Positions 15,971 to 24,968 are shown, counted from the first letter of the stretch. The stretch: 64,000 nucleotides of DNA from an uncultured Roseburia sp. (GCA_947642555.1 CANRSX010000017.1:1-64000); one strand, 5' to 3'. Numbers and translations are program-made. Notes: generated by a model not told the origin, from the letters alone.

Positions 15971-17193
15971 GAAAACCGGAACTGCTGGTGCCGGCCGGAA
16001 GCCTTGAGGTGCTTAAGGTTGCAGTGATGTACGGCGCGGATGCCGTGTACATCGGCGGAGATGCGTTTGGGCTTCGGGCAAAGGCAAAGAATTTTTCCAT
16101 GGAGGAGATCCGGGAGGGAATTTCCTTCGCCCATGCGCAGGGGGTGAAGGTGTATATCACGGCCAATATTCTGGCGCACAATGAGGATCTTTCCGGCGTG
16201 CGGGATTATTTTGAGGAGCTAAAAGCGATCGGGCCGGACGCGCTGATCATCTCGGATCCGGGCGTGTTTTCCATCGCAAAAGAGGTCTGCCCAGAGACTG
16301 ACATCCATATCAGCACCCAGGCGAACAATACGAATTATGCGACGTACCGGTTCTGGCGGGGGCTTGGCGCGAAGCGCGTGGTGTCGGCCAGGGAGCTGTC
16401 CATGGCGGAGATTAAGGAGATCCGGGAAAACATTCCGGCGGATATGGAGATCGAGACGTTTGTCCACGGTTCGATGTGTATCTCCTACTCGGGCAGATGC
16501 CTTTTGTCGAATTTCCTGACGGGAAGGGACGCGAACCGGGGGGAGTGCACGCATCCGTGCCGCTGGAAGTACGCGGTGGTGGAGGAGACGCGCCCGGGTG
16601 AGTATTTTCCGGTTTATGAAAATGACCGCGGTACCTATCTGTTCAATTCAAAAGACCTTTGTATGATCGAATCGATTCCGGAATTGATCGCATCAGGTAT
16701 TGACAGTTTTAAAATTGAGGGTAGAATGAAGACAGCGCTGTATGTGGCGACGGTGGCGCGTACCTACCGGAAGGCCATTGACGATTATCTGGAGTCAGAG
16801 GAGCGGTATCGGACGAATCTGCTGTGGTATCTGGAGCAGATCAGGGGCTGTACGATGCGCCCGTTTACGACCGGTTTCTTCTTTGGAAAACCGTCGGAGG
16901 AGTCGCAGATTTATGACAACAGTACATACACGACCGGATACACCTATCTCGGGACTGTCGGCGCAGAGCGCGCGGACGGTTTCTGCCGGATAGAACAGCG
17001 GAATAAATTTTCCGTGGGAGAGCAGATCGAGATCATGAAGCCGGACGGACGCAATCTCCCCGTGACGGTGCGGCGGATCACGGATGAGGAGGGAAACGAT
17101 CAGGAATCGGCGCCGCACGCAAAGCAGGTGATCTGGGTGGACGTCGGCGGTGCGGCGGAGATGTACGACATATTACGTCGGAAAGAATGTTGA
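15967..17193 (+). CDS. trhP: Peptidase U32 family protein, probable tRNA hydroxylation protein TrhP
   Basis: 408 aa. It has the U32 signature EIETFVHGSMCISYSGRCLL, then the Cys-rich NRGECTHPCRWKY. TrhP proteins carry out ho5U34 formation in tRNA using prephenate, upstream of TrmR. MRKPELLVPAGSLEVLKVAV is the classic N-terminus. It overlaps trmR by 4 bp, so both steps of mo5U34 synthesis are co-expressed. Many Firmicutes carry two U32 genes in a row here; only one is present. Confidence 0.88.
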   Translation: MRKPELLVPAGSLEVLKVAVMYGADAVYIGGDAFGLRAKAKNFSMEEIREGISFAHAQGVKVYITANILAHNEDLSGVRDYFEELKAIGPDALIISDPGVFSIAKEVCPETDIHISTQANNTNYATYRFWRGLGAKRVVSARELSMAEIKEIRENIPADMEIETFVHGSMCISYSGRCLLSNFLTGRDANRGECTHPCRWKYAVVEETRPGEYFPVYENDRGTYLFNSKDLCMIESIPELIASGIDSFKIEGRMKTALYVATVARTYRKAIDDYLESEERYRTNLLWYLEQIRGCTMRPFTTGFFFGKPSEESQIYDNSTYTTGYTYLGTVGAERADGFCRIEQRNKFSVGEQIEIMKPDGRNLPVTVRRITDEEGNDQESAPHAKQVIWVDVGGAAEMYDILRRKEC

Positions 17194-17217
17194 AAAAAGA
17201 ACAGGATGGTGAGAGAA

Positions 17218-18279
17218 ATGCAGGGGAAGTATGTCGCGTATGTGGGCACGTATACGCATGAGAACAGTGTGGGAATTCACATTTATGATGTCGATGTGGA
17301 GCAGGGGACATTGCGGGAGCGCAAGGTGGTTCCGATCAATAATCCTTCGGATCTGATTGTCTCAAAGAACCGGAAGTTTCTGTACTCGATTGCGGACGAG
17401 GGCGTGGAATCGTTCCGGATCCTGCCGGACGGCGATCTCGAGACGATGAACAAGCAGTGGATCGGCGGTATGAGAGGCTGCTATGTCGAGGTGGACAATC
17501 AGAACCGCTATCTGTTTGTCGGCGGCCATCATGACGGCCGTGTGAGCATGATGCGCCTGATGCCGGACGGAAGCATCGGCGAGATCGCGGACGGCATTTT
17601 CCATAAGGGGATGGGGCGCAGCCTCGCGCAGCGCAATTTTATCCCTCATGTGGACTGTGTGAAGCTGACGCCGGATCAGAAGTTCCTCTGCGCGGTGGAC
17701 AACGGGCTTGACCACATGAAGATTTACCGTGTCGACTATGAGTACGGGAAGCTGAAGCTGATCGATATCGTCCGCGGCCCGTTAGAGTCGGCTCCGCGTA
17801 TGCTGCGTTTTTCAAAGGATGGAAAATATGCGTACCTGATGTATGAGCTGCTGAATGCGGTGGAGGTCTATCAGTATTCGGTGGTGCACGACATGCCGGT
17901 CTTCGAAAAGATCCAGACGATCAGCACGGTTTCGAAGAAGGACGGGGACGCGTGCGCGGCTTCCGGCATGGAGCTCACAAAGAGCGGGACACATCTGTTC
18001 TGCAGCAATTCGGGCGTGAATTCTATCGTCTGTTTTGAGGTGGATCAGAAGACGGGACTTCTGACCAGGCTGTTTGAGACGAGAGTCAACAGCGATTATC
18101 CGAAGATGTTAGAGATTTATCCGGATGAGCGCCATTTTCTCACGCTGAACAATAACTCGAATGATATTTATTCGTATAAGATCGATTACGAGAATAAATA
18201 CTCGCTGGTATCGGGACCCGGAATCAGGGTGGATAAGCCGAACTGCATCTATATCATGGAGCTCCCAACAGAAGAATAG
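17218..18279 (+). CDS. Lactonase-family beta-propeller protein
   Basis: 353 aa resembling the YkgB/Pgl lactonase family, a seven-bladed propeller. Visible repeats of the blade pattern include YVAYVGTYTHENSVGIHIYD, KNRKFLYSIADEGVESFRI, NRYLFVGGHHDGRVSMMRL and DQKFLCAVDNGLDHMKIYRV. Some relatives hydrolyse 6-phosphogluconolactone, but the true substrate cannot be told. ATG 17218 (MQGKY) is preferred because GGTGAG precedes it; ATG 17206 is an alternative. No signal peptide. It lies 24 bp after trhP and may share its transcript. Confidence 0.85.
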   Translation: MQGKYVAYVGTYTHENSVGIHIYDVDVEQGTLRERKVVPINNPSDLIVSKNRKFLYSIADEGVESFRILPDGDLETMNKQWIGGMRGCYVEVDNQNRYLFVGGHHDGRVSMMRLMPDGSIGEIADGIFHKGMGRSLAQRNFIPHVDCVKLTPDQKFLCAVDNGLDHMKIYRVDYEYGKLKLIDIVRGPLESAPRMLRFSKDGKYAYLMYELLNAVEVYQYSVVHDMPVFEKIQTISTVSKKDGDACAASGMELTKSGTHLFCSNSGVNSIVCFEVDQKTGLLTRLFETRVNSDYPKMLEIYPDERHFLTLNNNSNDIYSYKIDYENKYSLVSGPGIRVDKPNCIYIMELPTEE

Positions 18280-18291
18280 CAGGATTTCAAG

Positions 18292-18315
18292 CGCCGCGCA
18301 GTAGTCTGCGCGGCG
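18292..18315 (+). terminator. GC-rich hairpin between lactonase and MATE genes
   Basis: CGCCGCGCAG-TAGT-CTGCGCGGCG is a perfect 10-bp stem. It is followed by TTAAAAATG, a weak U-tract, so termination may be partial and the MATE gene may be read through. Confidence 0.55.
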
Positions 18316-18345
18316 TTAAAAATGAAAAAAGGAATTGGTTGAATC

Positions 18346-19704
18346 ATGTTACATAAAAATAAGAGTGCGCAGGTTGATTTATTAAACGGCCCGATTTTTC
18401 CGGCCATGATCCGGTTCGCGGTGCCGTTGTTTTTTTCCAGCGTGTTCCAGCAGCTTTATAATACGATGGATACCGTGATCGTGGGCCATACGCTCGGGGA
18501 GACCTCGCTGGCGGCGATCGGCGCCGCGACGCCGGTGTATGATCTCCTGATCGGATTTGCGCTCGGAATGGGAAACGGACTTTCGATTGTGACGGCCAGG
18601 AGCTACGGTTCCCGTGACCGGGATCTCTTAATGCGTTCCGTGGCGGCAGCGCTTGTGATCGGAGCGGGAATCGCGCTGTCTCTCACACTGCTGACCCGTG
18701 TGATCCTGTTTCCGTTTCTTGAGATTTTAAATACGCCACCGGAGGTGATCGGGGAGGCATACAGCTATGTCTCTCTGATCACGCTTTTTACCGGCGTGAT
18801 GCTCGCGTACAATCTGTGCGCCGGAGTGCTGCGTGCAATCGGAAACAGCTTCATGCCGCTGGTGTTTCTGATCTGCTCGTCGGTGCTCAATATTGTGCTG
18901 GACCTGCTTTTTATCACGCGGTTTTCCATGGGAGTCGCGGGAGCGGCGGCAGCGACGGTGATTGCGCAGGGGATTTCGGTGGTTTTATGCCTGATTTATA
19001 TTGTGAGAAAGGCGCAGGTGCTGGTACCAAAGAGGCGTCATTTTAAACCGGATGCAGGATTGTACAGGGAGATGACGGCGCAGGGGCTTTCCATGGGCCT
19101 GATGAACTGCCTGGTGTCCGCGGGAAGCGCGATCTTACAGTCTGGGATCAACGGTCTGGGGTATCTTGTGATCGCGGGCCATACGGCGGCGCGTAAGCTT
19201 TTCCAGTTCTGTATGATGCCGTTTTCCGCGATGATCATGACTGTAAATACATTTGTCTCGCAGAACAGGGGTGCAGACCAGCCCGGACGGATCCGGACGG
19301 CGATGAAACGGGCGTATCAGTATAACGCATGCGTGACGGTGGCGATCACGATTTTCCTGGCCGCGTGCGCGCCGTTTATGGTGCGGATCATTTCCGGTTC
19401 CGAGGAGCAGGTGGTGCTGTCAAACGGAGCGCTTTATTTAAGGGTGGTAGCGCCCTGCTATGTCATTCTGGGAATGCTGAACGAGACGCGGACCGCGCTG
19501 CAGGCGATCGGGCAGAAGATTCTTCCGGTTGTGTCAAGTGTGATCGAGCTGATCGGAAAGATCGTGTTTGCCGCGGTCTTTATTCCGCGATTCGGATATC
19601 TGGCGGTGATTTTCTGCGAGCCTGTGATCTGGTGCTTTATGGTGGCGGAGCTTCTGGCAGCCTTCTGGCTGAATCCGTATATCCGGTCAGGGAGGCGTCA
19701 GTAA
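18346..19704 (+). CDS. MATE family efflux transporter
   Basis: 452-aa integral membrane protein with about 12 hydrophobic segments. The N-terminus has the MATE pattern GPIFPAMIRFAVPLFFSSVF, QQLYNTMDTVIVGHTLGETS and AIGAATPVYDLLIGFALGMG. It is expected to export drugs or metabolites using a Na+ or H+ gradient. The substrate is unknown. Its 3' end overlaps the convergent small gene at 19698 by 7 bp. Confidence 0.92.
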   Translation: MLHKNKSAQVDLLNGPIFPAMIRFAVPLFFSSVFQQLYNTMDTVIVGHTLGETSLAAIGAATPVYDLLIGFALGMGNGLSIVTARSYGSRDRDLLMRSVAAALVIGAGIALSLTLLTRVILFPFLEILNTPPEVIGEAYSYVSLITLFTGVMLAYNLCAGVLRAIGNSFMPLVFLICSSVLNIVLDLLFITRFSMGVAGAAAATVIAQGISVVLCLIYIVRKAQVLVPKRRHFKPDAGLYREMTAQGLSMGLMNCLVSAGSAILQSGINGLGYLVIAGHTAARKLFQFCMMPFSAMIMTVNTFVSQNRGADQPGRIRTAMKRAYQYNACVTVAITIFLAACAPFMVRIISGSEEQVVLSNGALYLRVVAPCYVILGMLNETRTALQAIGQKILPVVSSVIELIGKIVFAAVFIPRFGYLAVIFCEPVIWCFMVAELLAAFWLNPYIRSGRRQ

Positions 19705-19988
19705 TTCGAAAGCACCAGCCTCTGCTTAAACGGCGCCTCCAGCTGGTCGATCGCGCGTCTGGCCTGCCCGTACCGGTTGCGGTTGGTGCGGATCACGCAG
19801 ATATGGCTGGCGCCGCGGTATTTCTCCCGCTGGAAAAAGGGGATGCGGATCCAGTCCCTGGTAAAGGGGATCTGATTCTCCACCAGAAGCCGTGTGGCCT
19901 GGTCGATGATTCGTTCACTGGTAGCTCTGCAAAGCTCGACGTCACGGTCGAGCTTTTTTGTATTTCCTAAAATCTTGGTATGTTTCAT
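19698..19988 (-). CDS. Small basic protein paired with an XRE regulator
   Basis: 96 aa, rich in Arg and aromatic residues (ENQIPFTRDWIRIPFFQREK, then HICVIRTNRNRYGQARRAID). I recognise no family. The start MKHTKIL is preferred because GGAG lies nine bases upstream; ATG 20003, five codons earlier, is an alternative. It follows the XRE gene by only 18 bp, so the two form one unit behind a palindromic operator. The arrangement resembles a toxin-antitoxin module with the regulator first. It is a candidate toxin or partner, unproven. Confidence 0.7.
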   Translation of the reverse strand: MKHTKILGNTKKLDRDVELCRATSERIIDQATRLLVENQIPFTRDWIRIPFFQREKYRGASHICVIRTNRNRYGQARRAIDQLEAPFKQRLVLSNY

Positions 19989-20006
19989 TGATATCAACTC
20001 CATGCA

Positions 20007-20240
20007 TCAGCGGATCCGGATGTGGATCTGTTTGCCAAGGCTCTCGGCGATCTTAATCAGGAAGTCGAGGCTCGGATTGTAGGTCCCGCTCTCAAACCGC
20101 GAGATGTTTGATTTCTTTGTGCCGACACGCTCCGCCAGCGCTTCCTGCGTCATGTGCTGCGCTTTGCGTGCGTTTTTTAATTGTTCGACAACCTCGTGCC
20201 GCGGCCCGGGGATCTTTGCGCTGTTATCCATAGTTTTCAC
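20007..20240 (-). CDS. XRE-family helix-turn-helix regulator
   Basis: 77 aa. The HTH is clear: LKNARKAQHMTQEALAERVG then KKSNISRFESGTYNPSLDFL, matching the Cro/C1 type. The C-terminal IAESLGKQIHIRIR is common in HigA-like antitoxins. The start appears to be GTG at 20240; ATG 20231 (MDNSAK) is possible. A perfect 20-bp palindrome 20 bp upstream is the likely autoregulatory site. Confidence 0.88.
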   Translation of the reverse strand: MKTMDNSAKIPGPRHEVVEQLKNARKAQHMTQEALAERVGTKKSNISRFESGTYNPSLDFLIKIAESLGKQIHIRIR

Positions 20241-20259
20241 ATTTCTTTTTTTATTAAAA

Positions 20260-20287
20260 AGTTATCATATATGATAACTAATGTCAA
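20260..20287 (-). promoter_or_regulatory. Promoter and 20-bp palindromic operator of the XRE module
   Basis: AGTTATCATATATGATAACT (20260-20279) is a perfect palindrome. On the minus strand a perfect -35 TTGACA (20282-20287) abuts it, so the palindrome fills the -35 to -10 spacer. Binding by the XRE protein would block RNA polymerase. Confidence 0.75.
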
Positions 20288-20362
20288 GAAAAACAGAGAA
20301 ATGATATTCTGCCATTTTATCGGAATATCGCGAGAGACGGGGTGGAGCTTTATGGATAACGT

Positions 20363-20382
20363 GCGGCCGGTCACCCGGCCGC
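20363..20382. other. GC-rich hairpin downstream of DUF3795 gene
   Basis: GCGGCCGG-TCAC-CCGGCCGC is a perfect 8-bp stem just past the DUF3795 stop. No U-tract follows on the minus strand, so it may be an RNA 3'-end stabiliser rather than a strong terminator. Confidence 0.5.
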
Positions 20383-20387
20383 TCGTT

Positions 20388-20732
20388 TCAGGAGTTTTTT
20401 CCATTTTCTCTCAGCGCCCGGACGCGCTCTGCCACATTCTGTTTAAATTCCTCATCGGAAAAGTGCGGGTCCCTTGTGCTCATCCAGATCCCGCAGGGCA
20501 GTTCGTCGCAGGACCCGCAGTCCGGCAGGCCCTTTTCATTTCTGACACAGTCGTAGATCGTGCAGACGCTGCCCTCTGGCGCATGAAACACCTTACCCTC
20601 GCATTCATCACAGCCAGTGCACATTTTGCCGTAACAGTAGCAGCTGTGGCAGTCGGTTCCGCAGACGCTGAGGGCGGATGTACCGGTGTCTTCTCTGTTC
20701 TTTGAGATATTTGTAGTTGCTTCGGGATTCAT
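20388..20732 (-). CDS. DUF3795 cysteine-rich protein
   Basis: 114 aa with many cysteines in pairs (VCGTDCHSCYCYGKMCTGCD, CTIYDCVRN, PDCGSCDELPCGIW), the DUF3795 pattern, probably binding zinc or a Fe-S cluster. The function is unknown. Start MNPEATT is chosen because AGAGAGGA lies just upstream; the longer frame starting at 20783 is less likely. It is monocistronic between the XRE module and the DinJ-YafQ locus. Confidence 0.85.
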   Translation of the reverse strand: MNPEATTNISKNREDTGTSALSVCGTDCHSCYCYGKMCTGCDECEGKVFHAPEGSVCTIYDCVRNEKGLPDCGSCDELPCGIWMSTRDPHFSDEEFKQNVAERVRALRENGKNS

Positions 20733-20877
20733 GACAGTTCCTCTCTTTCTCTTCTGATCGGCATGGGCCGGTGAATGACGCATTGCCGTGAGAACAGTGT
20801 AGCGGATTCATGCATGAAAATCTTGTATATTTCCGACATATCGCAGGGAGCCGTGATGATGGAAAGGTTGTTCAGAA

Positions 20878-21159
20878 TCATTTACCGAACAGATCGCTGT
20901 GTGTTCCGGTACGGGATAGTGTCAGCACCAGCACATCCCCATCAATCCGATAAATGAGAAGCCAGTCCGGCTGGATATGGCATTCCCTGTGACCAACCCA
21001 GCTGCCGGTCAGTTCGTGGTCTTTGTTCTTCTCCGGCAGTGTTTCACCCCGTGATAAGGCACGGATAATATCATCCAGAAGGCTGATGTCCAAATTGCGC
21101 CTGATTGCCAGTTTATAATCTTTTTTGAATTTCGAGGTCCAGACAATATCCCGCTTCAT
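20878..21159 (-). CDS. YafQ-family toxin (RelE superfamily mRNA interferase)
   Basis: 93 aa. WTSKFKKDYKLAIRRNLDIS, ALSRGETLPEKNKDHELTGS, WVGHRECHIQPDWLLIYRI and TLSRTGTHSDLFGK are the YafQ landmarks, including the late His. Expected to cut mRNA in the ribosome A-site. The start overlaps the antitoxin stop by ATGA. Confidence 0.92.
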   Translation of the reverse strand: MKRDIVWTSKFKKDYKLAIRRNLDISLLDDIIRALSRGETLPEKNKDHELTGSWVGHRECHIQPDWLLIYRIDGDVLVLTLSRTGTHSDLFGK

Positions 21160-21431
21160 TTTTTCAGCTCCCGAAGGACTTCCTCAACATCAGAATAGCG
21201 CTTTGCATTTGGATCATGTGCAATGCGTTCTGCTTCCAGCATGGCCGCAATGGTTTCCTTGTTGGGCTGTTCAAGCTTCACGTCAAAGGGAAAACCGCCG
21301 GCGCGGAGAGACTGGCGCAGAAAAACATTGATAGCGGTGGTAAGGTTCATGCCTAATTCATTGTACAGGTTTTCGCACTGCTTTTTAATGTCGCTGTCCA
21401 TGCGGAGGCTGAAATTTACTGTGTTTGCCAT
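21156..21431 (-). CDS. RelB/DinJ-family antitoxin
   Basis: 91 aa. The N-terminal ribbon-helix-helix (NTVNFSLRMDSDIKKQCENL, YNELGMNLTTAINVFLRQSL) is typical of DinJ; it dimerises on DNA. The C-terminal part (AERIAHDPNAKRYSDVEEVL) wraps the YafQ toxin. It is first in the operon, the usual DinJ-YafQ order. Expected to repress its own promoter. Confidence 0.93.
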   Translation of the reverse strand: MANTVNFSLRMDSDIKKQCENLYNELGMNLTTAINVFLRQSLRAGGFPFDVKLEQPNKETIAAMLEAERIAHDPNAKRYSDVEEVLRELKK

Positions 21432-21453
21432 ATTATTTACCCCTTTCGTAATT

Positions 21454-21494
21454 CATTGCACTTATAGTATATGCGATTTGCAATGCAAAATCAA
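21454..21494 (-). promoter_or_regulatory. Promoter and inverted-repeat operator of dinJ-yafQ
   Basis: Minus strand: TTGATT (21489-21494), 17 bp, TATACT (21466-21471). The inverted repeat CATTGCA (21454-21460) / TGCAATG (21479-21485) brackets the -10, a likely DinJ site. Confidence 0.65.
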
Positions 21495-21531
21495 CTGGGT
21501 TCAGGATCCAAAATCCCTGACGGAGAAACCA

Positions 21532-21561
21532 TTGACGTTTCCCAAAAGAGTTTATTATAAT
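21532..21561 (+). promoter_or_regulatory. Promoter of the two-component operon
   Basis: TTGACG (21532-21537), 18 bp, perfect TATAAT (21556-21561), about 33 bp before the response-regulator start. Confidence 0.65.
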
Positions 21562-21594
21562 GAAAAAAACTCATTCGCAGACAGGAGACTACAT

Positions 21595-22326
21595 ATGTAT
21601 TATAAAATCGGAATCTGTGATGACGATAAGGAATTCTGTTCCGGCCTGGAGGAACAGGTGGAGCGGATCGCAAAAGAGCTGTCGGTGAAAGCGGAGACGG
21701 AAGTCTGGTATTCCGGCGAAGGGATCCTGCGGGATCTGCAAAACGGCATGCGGCTGGACCTGATCTTTCTGGACATCGAGCTGGTGCGGGCGGACGGCAT
21801 CCTGGTAGGGAAGTTTATCCGCAATGAGATGGAGGACATCAGCACCCATATCGTATACATTTCTTCCAGGCAGACCTACGCGATGCAGCTGTTTAAAGTC
21901 CAGCCTCTCGATTTCCTGGTAAAACCCGTGACAGAGGAGCAGTTAAAGGAAGTCTTAAGCAGAAGCATCCGGCAGAAGCAGAGCCTTAACAGCTGTTTTG
22001 AATTTCAGAAGGGGAGCGCCGTATACCGGATCCCCACAGAGGACATCGCCTGGTTTGCAAGCATGGACAAGAAAATCCGGATCGTCACAAAGCAGGGCGG
22101 GGAGGAATTTTACGGAAAGTTAAAAGGCATCCTGGAAGAGCTGCCCGCCGGTTTTATGATGATACACCAGTCTTATATCGTCAATCAGCAGTATGTCAGC
22201 GAATATTCCTATGATTCCGTAAAAATGATGGACGGGACGGTTTTGAGCATCAGTAAGCCGTACCGGAAAGAGATAAGAAATAAAATCATGCAGTACCGGA
22301 GAGAAAAACGATATGATGAGTGTTAA
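21595..22326 (+). CDS. LytTR-family response regulator (AgrA-like)
   Basis: 243 aa. The receiver domain (YYKIGICDDDKEF; phospho-acceptor Asp in LIFLDIELVRADG; Lys in FLVKPVTEEQ) is followed by a LytTR DNA-binding domain (FMMIHQSYIVNQQYV, LSISKPYRKEIR). ATG 21595 has AGGAG seven bases upstream. The frame is open further 5' but there lies antisense to dinJ. It overlaps the kinase gene by 14 bp. It probably controls the lipoprotein/ABC genes that follow. Confidence 0.93.
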   Translation: MYYKIGICDDDKEFCSGLEEQVERIAKELSVKAETEVWYSGEGILRDLQNGMRLDLIFLDIELVRADGILVGKFIRNEMEDISTHIVYISSRQTYAMQLFKVQPLDFLVKPVTEEQLKEVLSRSIRQKQSLNSCFEFQKGSAVYRIPTEDIAWFASMDKKIRIVTKQGGEEFYGKLKGILEELPAGFMMIHQSYIVNQQYVSEYSYDSVKMMDGTVLSISKPYRKEIRNKIMQYRREKRYDEC

Positions 22327-23566
22327 TCTGATCACGGAACTGATGGTCAATCTGTTAAGGGTGCTTCTGATCAGAAAACTGATGGAGCTGTTCCTTCCCG
22401 CGGAGGAGGAAGGGGAGAAAAAGGTACTGGCCGCAGCCGTCTGTTATTATCTGCTGACGTCCGTTTTGTACGGTATCGTTCATTTGTCAGCATTATACGA
22501 AGCTTGTAATTTTATTGGAATCGCGGGACTTTGCTTTTTTTATCCCGGGACATGGAAAAAGAGGATCTTTGTAGCGCTGGCGGTTTTTGCCACGGACCTG
22601 GCCTGCGCGCTGGCGGTTTACTTCGCCTTTTCCCGGGAGGGCGTCATGCATCAGCAGGCCATCCGGACGCTGCTGCTTTTCATCTGTGTTACCGTGATCC
22701 GCCCGATCGCTTCCCGGGCGGAAGACGGAGAGATCGCCTTTGACCAGCGGCAGGCCGGTATTCTGATCCTGATTCCCGGGGCCGGCATTTTCATACTGTG
22801 CGTTCTGCTGTATGAGGGGTTTGAGGGGGCGGCGGCGACGCTGATTTGTGTTTCCGTACTGATCATCAGCCTGAGCGTCTTTTTTCTCTATCATATGATG
22901 GCGGATCATTACCGGAGTGTAAGGGAACAGGAACTGTACCGGCAGCAGACTTTCGCATATCAGAACCAGCTGGAGGTGATCACAGAATCCCAGGGGAGGA
23001 TCCGGGCGTTGCGGCACGACATGAAAAACCACATCCTGGTGCTTCAGATGCTCCTGCAAAAAGGGGATTTGGAGGAAACCAGGCGGTATCTGGCTGCCAT
23101 GCAGGATTTTATGGCAAACCCATCCGAGTATATCGAGACCGGAAATGAGACGGTGGACAGCCTGTTAAATTATAAGCTGCAGCGGGCCAGAGAGGTGTTA
23201 CAGACGGTGGAGGCGGGGGTCTGCATACCAGAAAAGCTGGTGCTGCACTCCTTTGATCTCAACGTTGTGCTGGGGAATCTTCTGGATAACGCCATCGAGG
23301 CGGCGGCAGAGACAGAGGAAAAAAAGCTGAAGCTGACCATGGAGCTTGAGAAGGGGGTTCTGTTTCTGCACGTCCGAAACAGCTGTCAGGGCATTGCGGA
23401 CGGAAGGGTACAGCGGCTTAAGACCACAAAGGCGGGCGCGTCGGATCACGGGATCGGTCTTTCGAGCGTGCGAAGGATTGTAGAAAAATATCACGGCGAT
23501 ATGGAGATGATCTGTGAAAACGGTGATATGGAGACGGATATCGTGATGTATATCAGTGAAATGTAA
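22313..23566 (+). CDS. GHKL sensor histidine kinase (AgrC-like)
   Basis: 417 aa. The first about 200 residues hold five or six membrane segments. A linker leads to the H-box LRHDMKNHILVLQMLLQKGD and the GHKL ATPase with N-box NLLDNAIEAAAE and GIGLSSVRRIVEKYHGD. This is the layout of kinases that sense peptides or envelope stress. Partner of the upstream LytTR regulator. No AgrB or AgrD gene is beside it, so a self-made peptide signal is not indicated. Confidence 0.92.
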   Translation: MMSVNLITELMVNLLRVLLIRKLMELFLPAEEEGEKKVLAAAVCYYLLTSVLYGIVHLSALYEACNFIGIAGLCFFYPGTWKKRIFVALAVFATDLACALAVYFAFSREGVMHQQAIRTLLLFICVTVIRPIASRAEDGEIAFDQRQAGILILIPGAGIFILCVLLYEGFEGAAATLICVSVLIISLSVFFLYHMMADHYRSVREQELYRQQTFAYQNQLEVITESQGRIRALRHDMKNHILVLQMLLQKGDLEETRRYLAAMQDFMANPSEYIETGNETVDSLLNYKLQRAREVLQTVEAGVCIPEKLVLHSFDLNVVLGNLLDNAIEAAAETEEKKLKLTMELEKGVLFLHVRNSCQGIADGRVQRLKTTKAGASDHGIGLSSVRRIVEKYHGDMEMICENGDMETDIVMYISEM

Positions 23567-23735
23567 GTGCCGCCGGCTGTTTTCGGCATAAATATGGTCT
23601 GATTTCGCCAAAATCCGGAAAACATGTGTATTTGTGATATGCTGAGGACATGTGAGAGAAAACCGGCAGACCGGAAAAAGAGGGCTGACGGTAAATACGA
23701 AGGAATGCAGATGTAGTCTGAAAAAGGAGATCAGC

Positions 23736-24962
23736 ATGAAAAAACACAGGTTATGTATCGCGGCGGCTCTGTTCTGCGCATTTGCCGCCGGCTGTCAGAA
23801 GGCGCCGGATGCGGTGGAGGGAAACGGCATCCGGCACGCACAGGGGGAACTGGAACGGCAGGTGCAGGATATTGCCGAGGGGGAGACGCCGGGGCCGGGC
23901 CAGGGAGCAGACGGAGTGCAGAAAGGGACGGCAGACGGAGCGGGGGCGCAGTCTGCGAGCAGGTACGAGGGCGTCATAGGCACAGGCGGCAGTAAAATCA
24001 GCATCAACGCCGAAATCCCCGGGCTTCCTGACGATCTGTACATCATCACGTTACAGCCGGACGAGGGACTTGACCGGGAGAACCTGCTCACCTTCCTGGA
24101 CAGCGGGGGAGGAAACATAGAGGACACCTCGGAGGAGCTGTTAAGAGAGCTTGAGGAGAATGACCGGGAGAACAGTACCATTGATGAAAACGGAGAACGG
24201 TTTTTATATTCCAGATTCGGCGACCACAGCGCGAGCCGGCTGGGGGACGGGACAAAGTCAGCCTCCTTTACCTGTCATACAGGGGCGTATTATGTGGATC
24301 ACGCGCTGAAGGAAAAATGTCTCGGGATTTTTAACGGGGACTACCAGGAGACTTCCATTCCTGCGGATCAGATGGGGGAGGGCAGCTTTTCGGCAGACCA
24401 GGCCGTGGAACTGCTGCGGGACAAGATCAGGGCTGCGGGAGCAGAGGAGTTCTGTGTCCGGAAGGTTTATTTTTGCGAGGGCAGCGATTACAGCTTTTAC
24501 CGGCTGGAATTTGTACCCTCCTGTGACGGGATCGCGGTGGACATCGGGGCAAACAGCTATGCACTGGGACAGGTCTGGCCAAACGGGTATGCCGATGTCT
24601 CCGTGGAGGGCGTGGCGGAGGTAACCCTGACGGATTTCTGCGGAAGGCCGGCGGAGAAGGAGCCGGTTGCGGCGATTACATTTGAGCAGGCTGTGAGTAT
24701 CCTGGAGCAGTATCTGGATCAGGGTATGATCGAATCGGACGGCAGTATCACGTATCACAGGGTGGCGCTGCATTACTACCCGGTGCCAGACCCTGCGCCG
24801 GCCATGGATGAGATCGAGTATAAATCCGAGCTGGTGCTGATCCCCATGTGGCATATCTGGATGCCGCTGGACGAATATGTGGACGGAGGGTACGGTCCGA
24901 AAGCCGGGCCGTCGCACATCTGTGTGAATGCGGTCACGGGAGAACTGATACAGACGGATTAG
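23736..24962 (+). CDS. Lipoprotein of unknown function
   Basis: 408 aa. Lipoprotein signal peptide MKKHRLCIAAALFCAFAAGC with the lipid-modified Cys at position 20. A low-complexity Gly/Ala/Glu region (about 30-80) is followed by a folded extracellular domain with the repeated pattern FSADQAVELLRDKI and ITFEQAVSILEQYL. I recognise no family with certainty. Start chosen for AAAGGAG and the signal peptide; the frame is open 28 codons upstream. It lies between the kinase and the ABC genes and may help sense or bind the exported substrate. Confidence 0.85.
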   Translation: MKKHRLCIAAALFCAFAAGCQKAPDAVEGNGIRHAQGELERQVQDIAEGETPGPGQGADGVQKGTADGAGAQSASRYEGVIGTGGSKISINAEIPGLPDDLYIITLQPDEGLDRENLLTFLDSGGGNIEDTSEELLRELEENDRENSTIDENGERFLYSRFGDHSASRLGDGTKSASFTCHTGAYYVDHALKEKCLGIFNGDYQETSIPADQMGEGSFSADQAVELLRDKIRAAGAEEFCVRKVYFCEGSDYSFYRLEFVPSCDGIAVDIGANSYALGQVWPNGYADVSVEGVAEVTLTDFCGRPAEKEPVAAITFEQAVSILEQYLDQGMIESDGSITYHRVALHYYPVPDPAPAMDEIEYKSELVLIPMWHIWMPLDEYVDGGYGPKAGPSHICVNAVTGELIQTD

Positions 24963-24968
24963 AGGGAT

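Noticed and set aside
23652-23735. 28-codon upstream extension of the lipoprotein
   Set aside because: The lipoprotein signal peptide starts at 23736 after AAAGGAG; the extension would destroy it.
22313-23735. AgrD-like autoinducer peptide gene beside the AgrC-like kinase
   Set aside because: No short ORF with a Cys-containing peptide pattern and ribosome site was found in the gaps.
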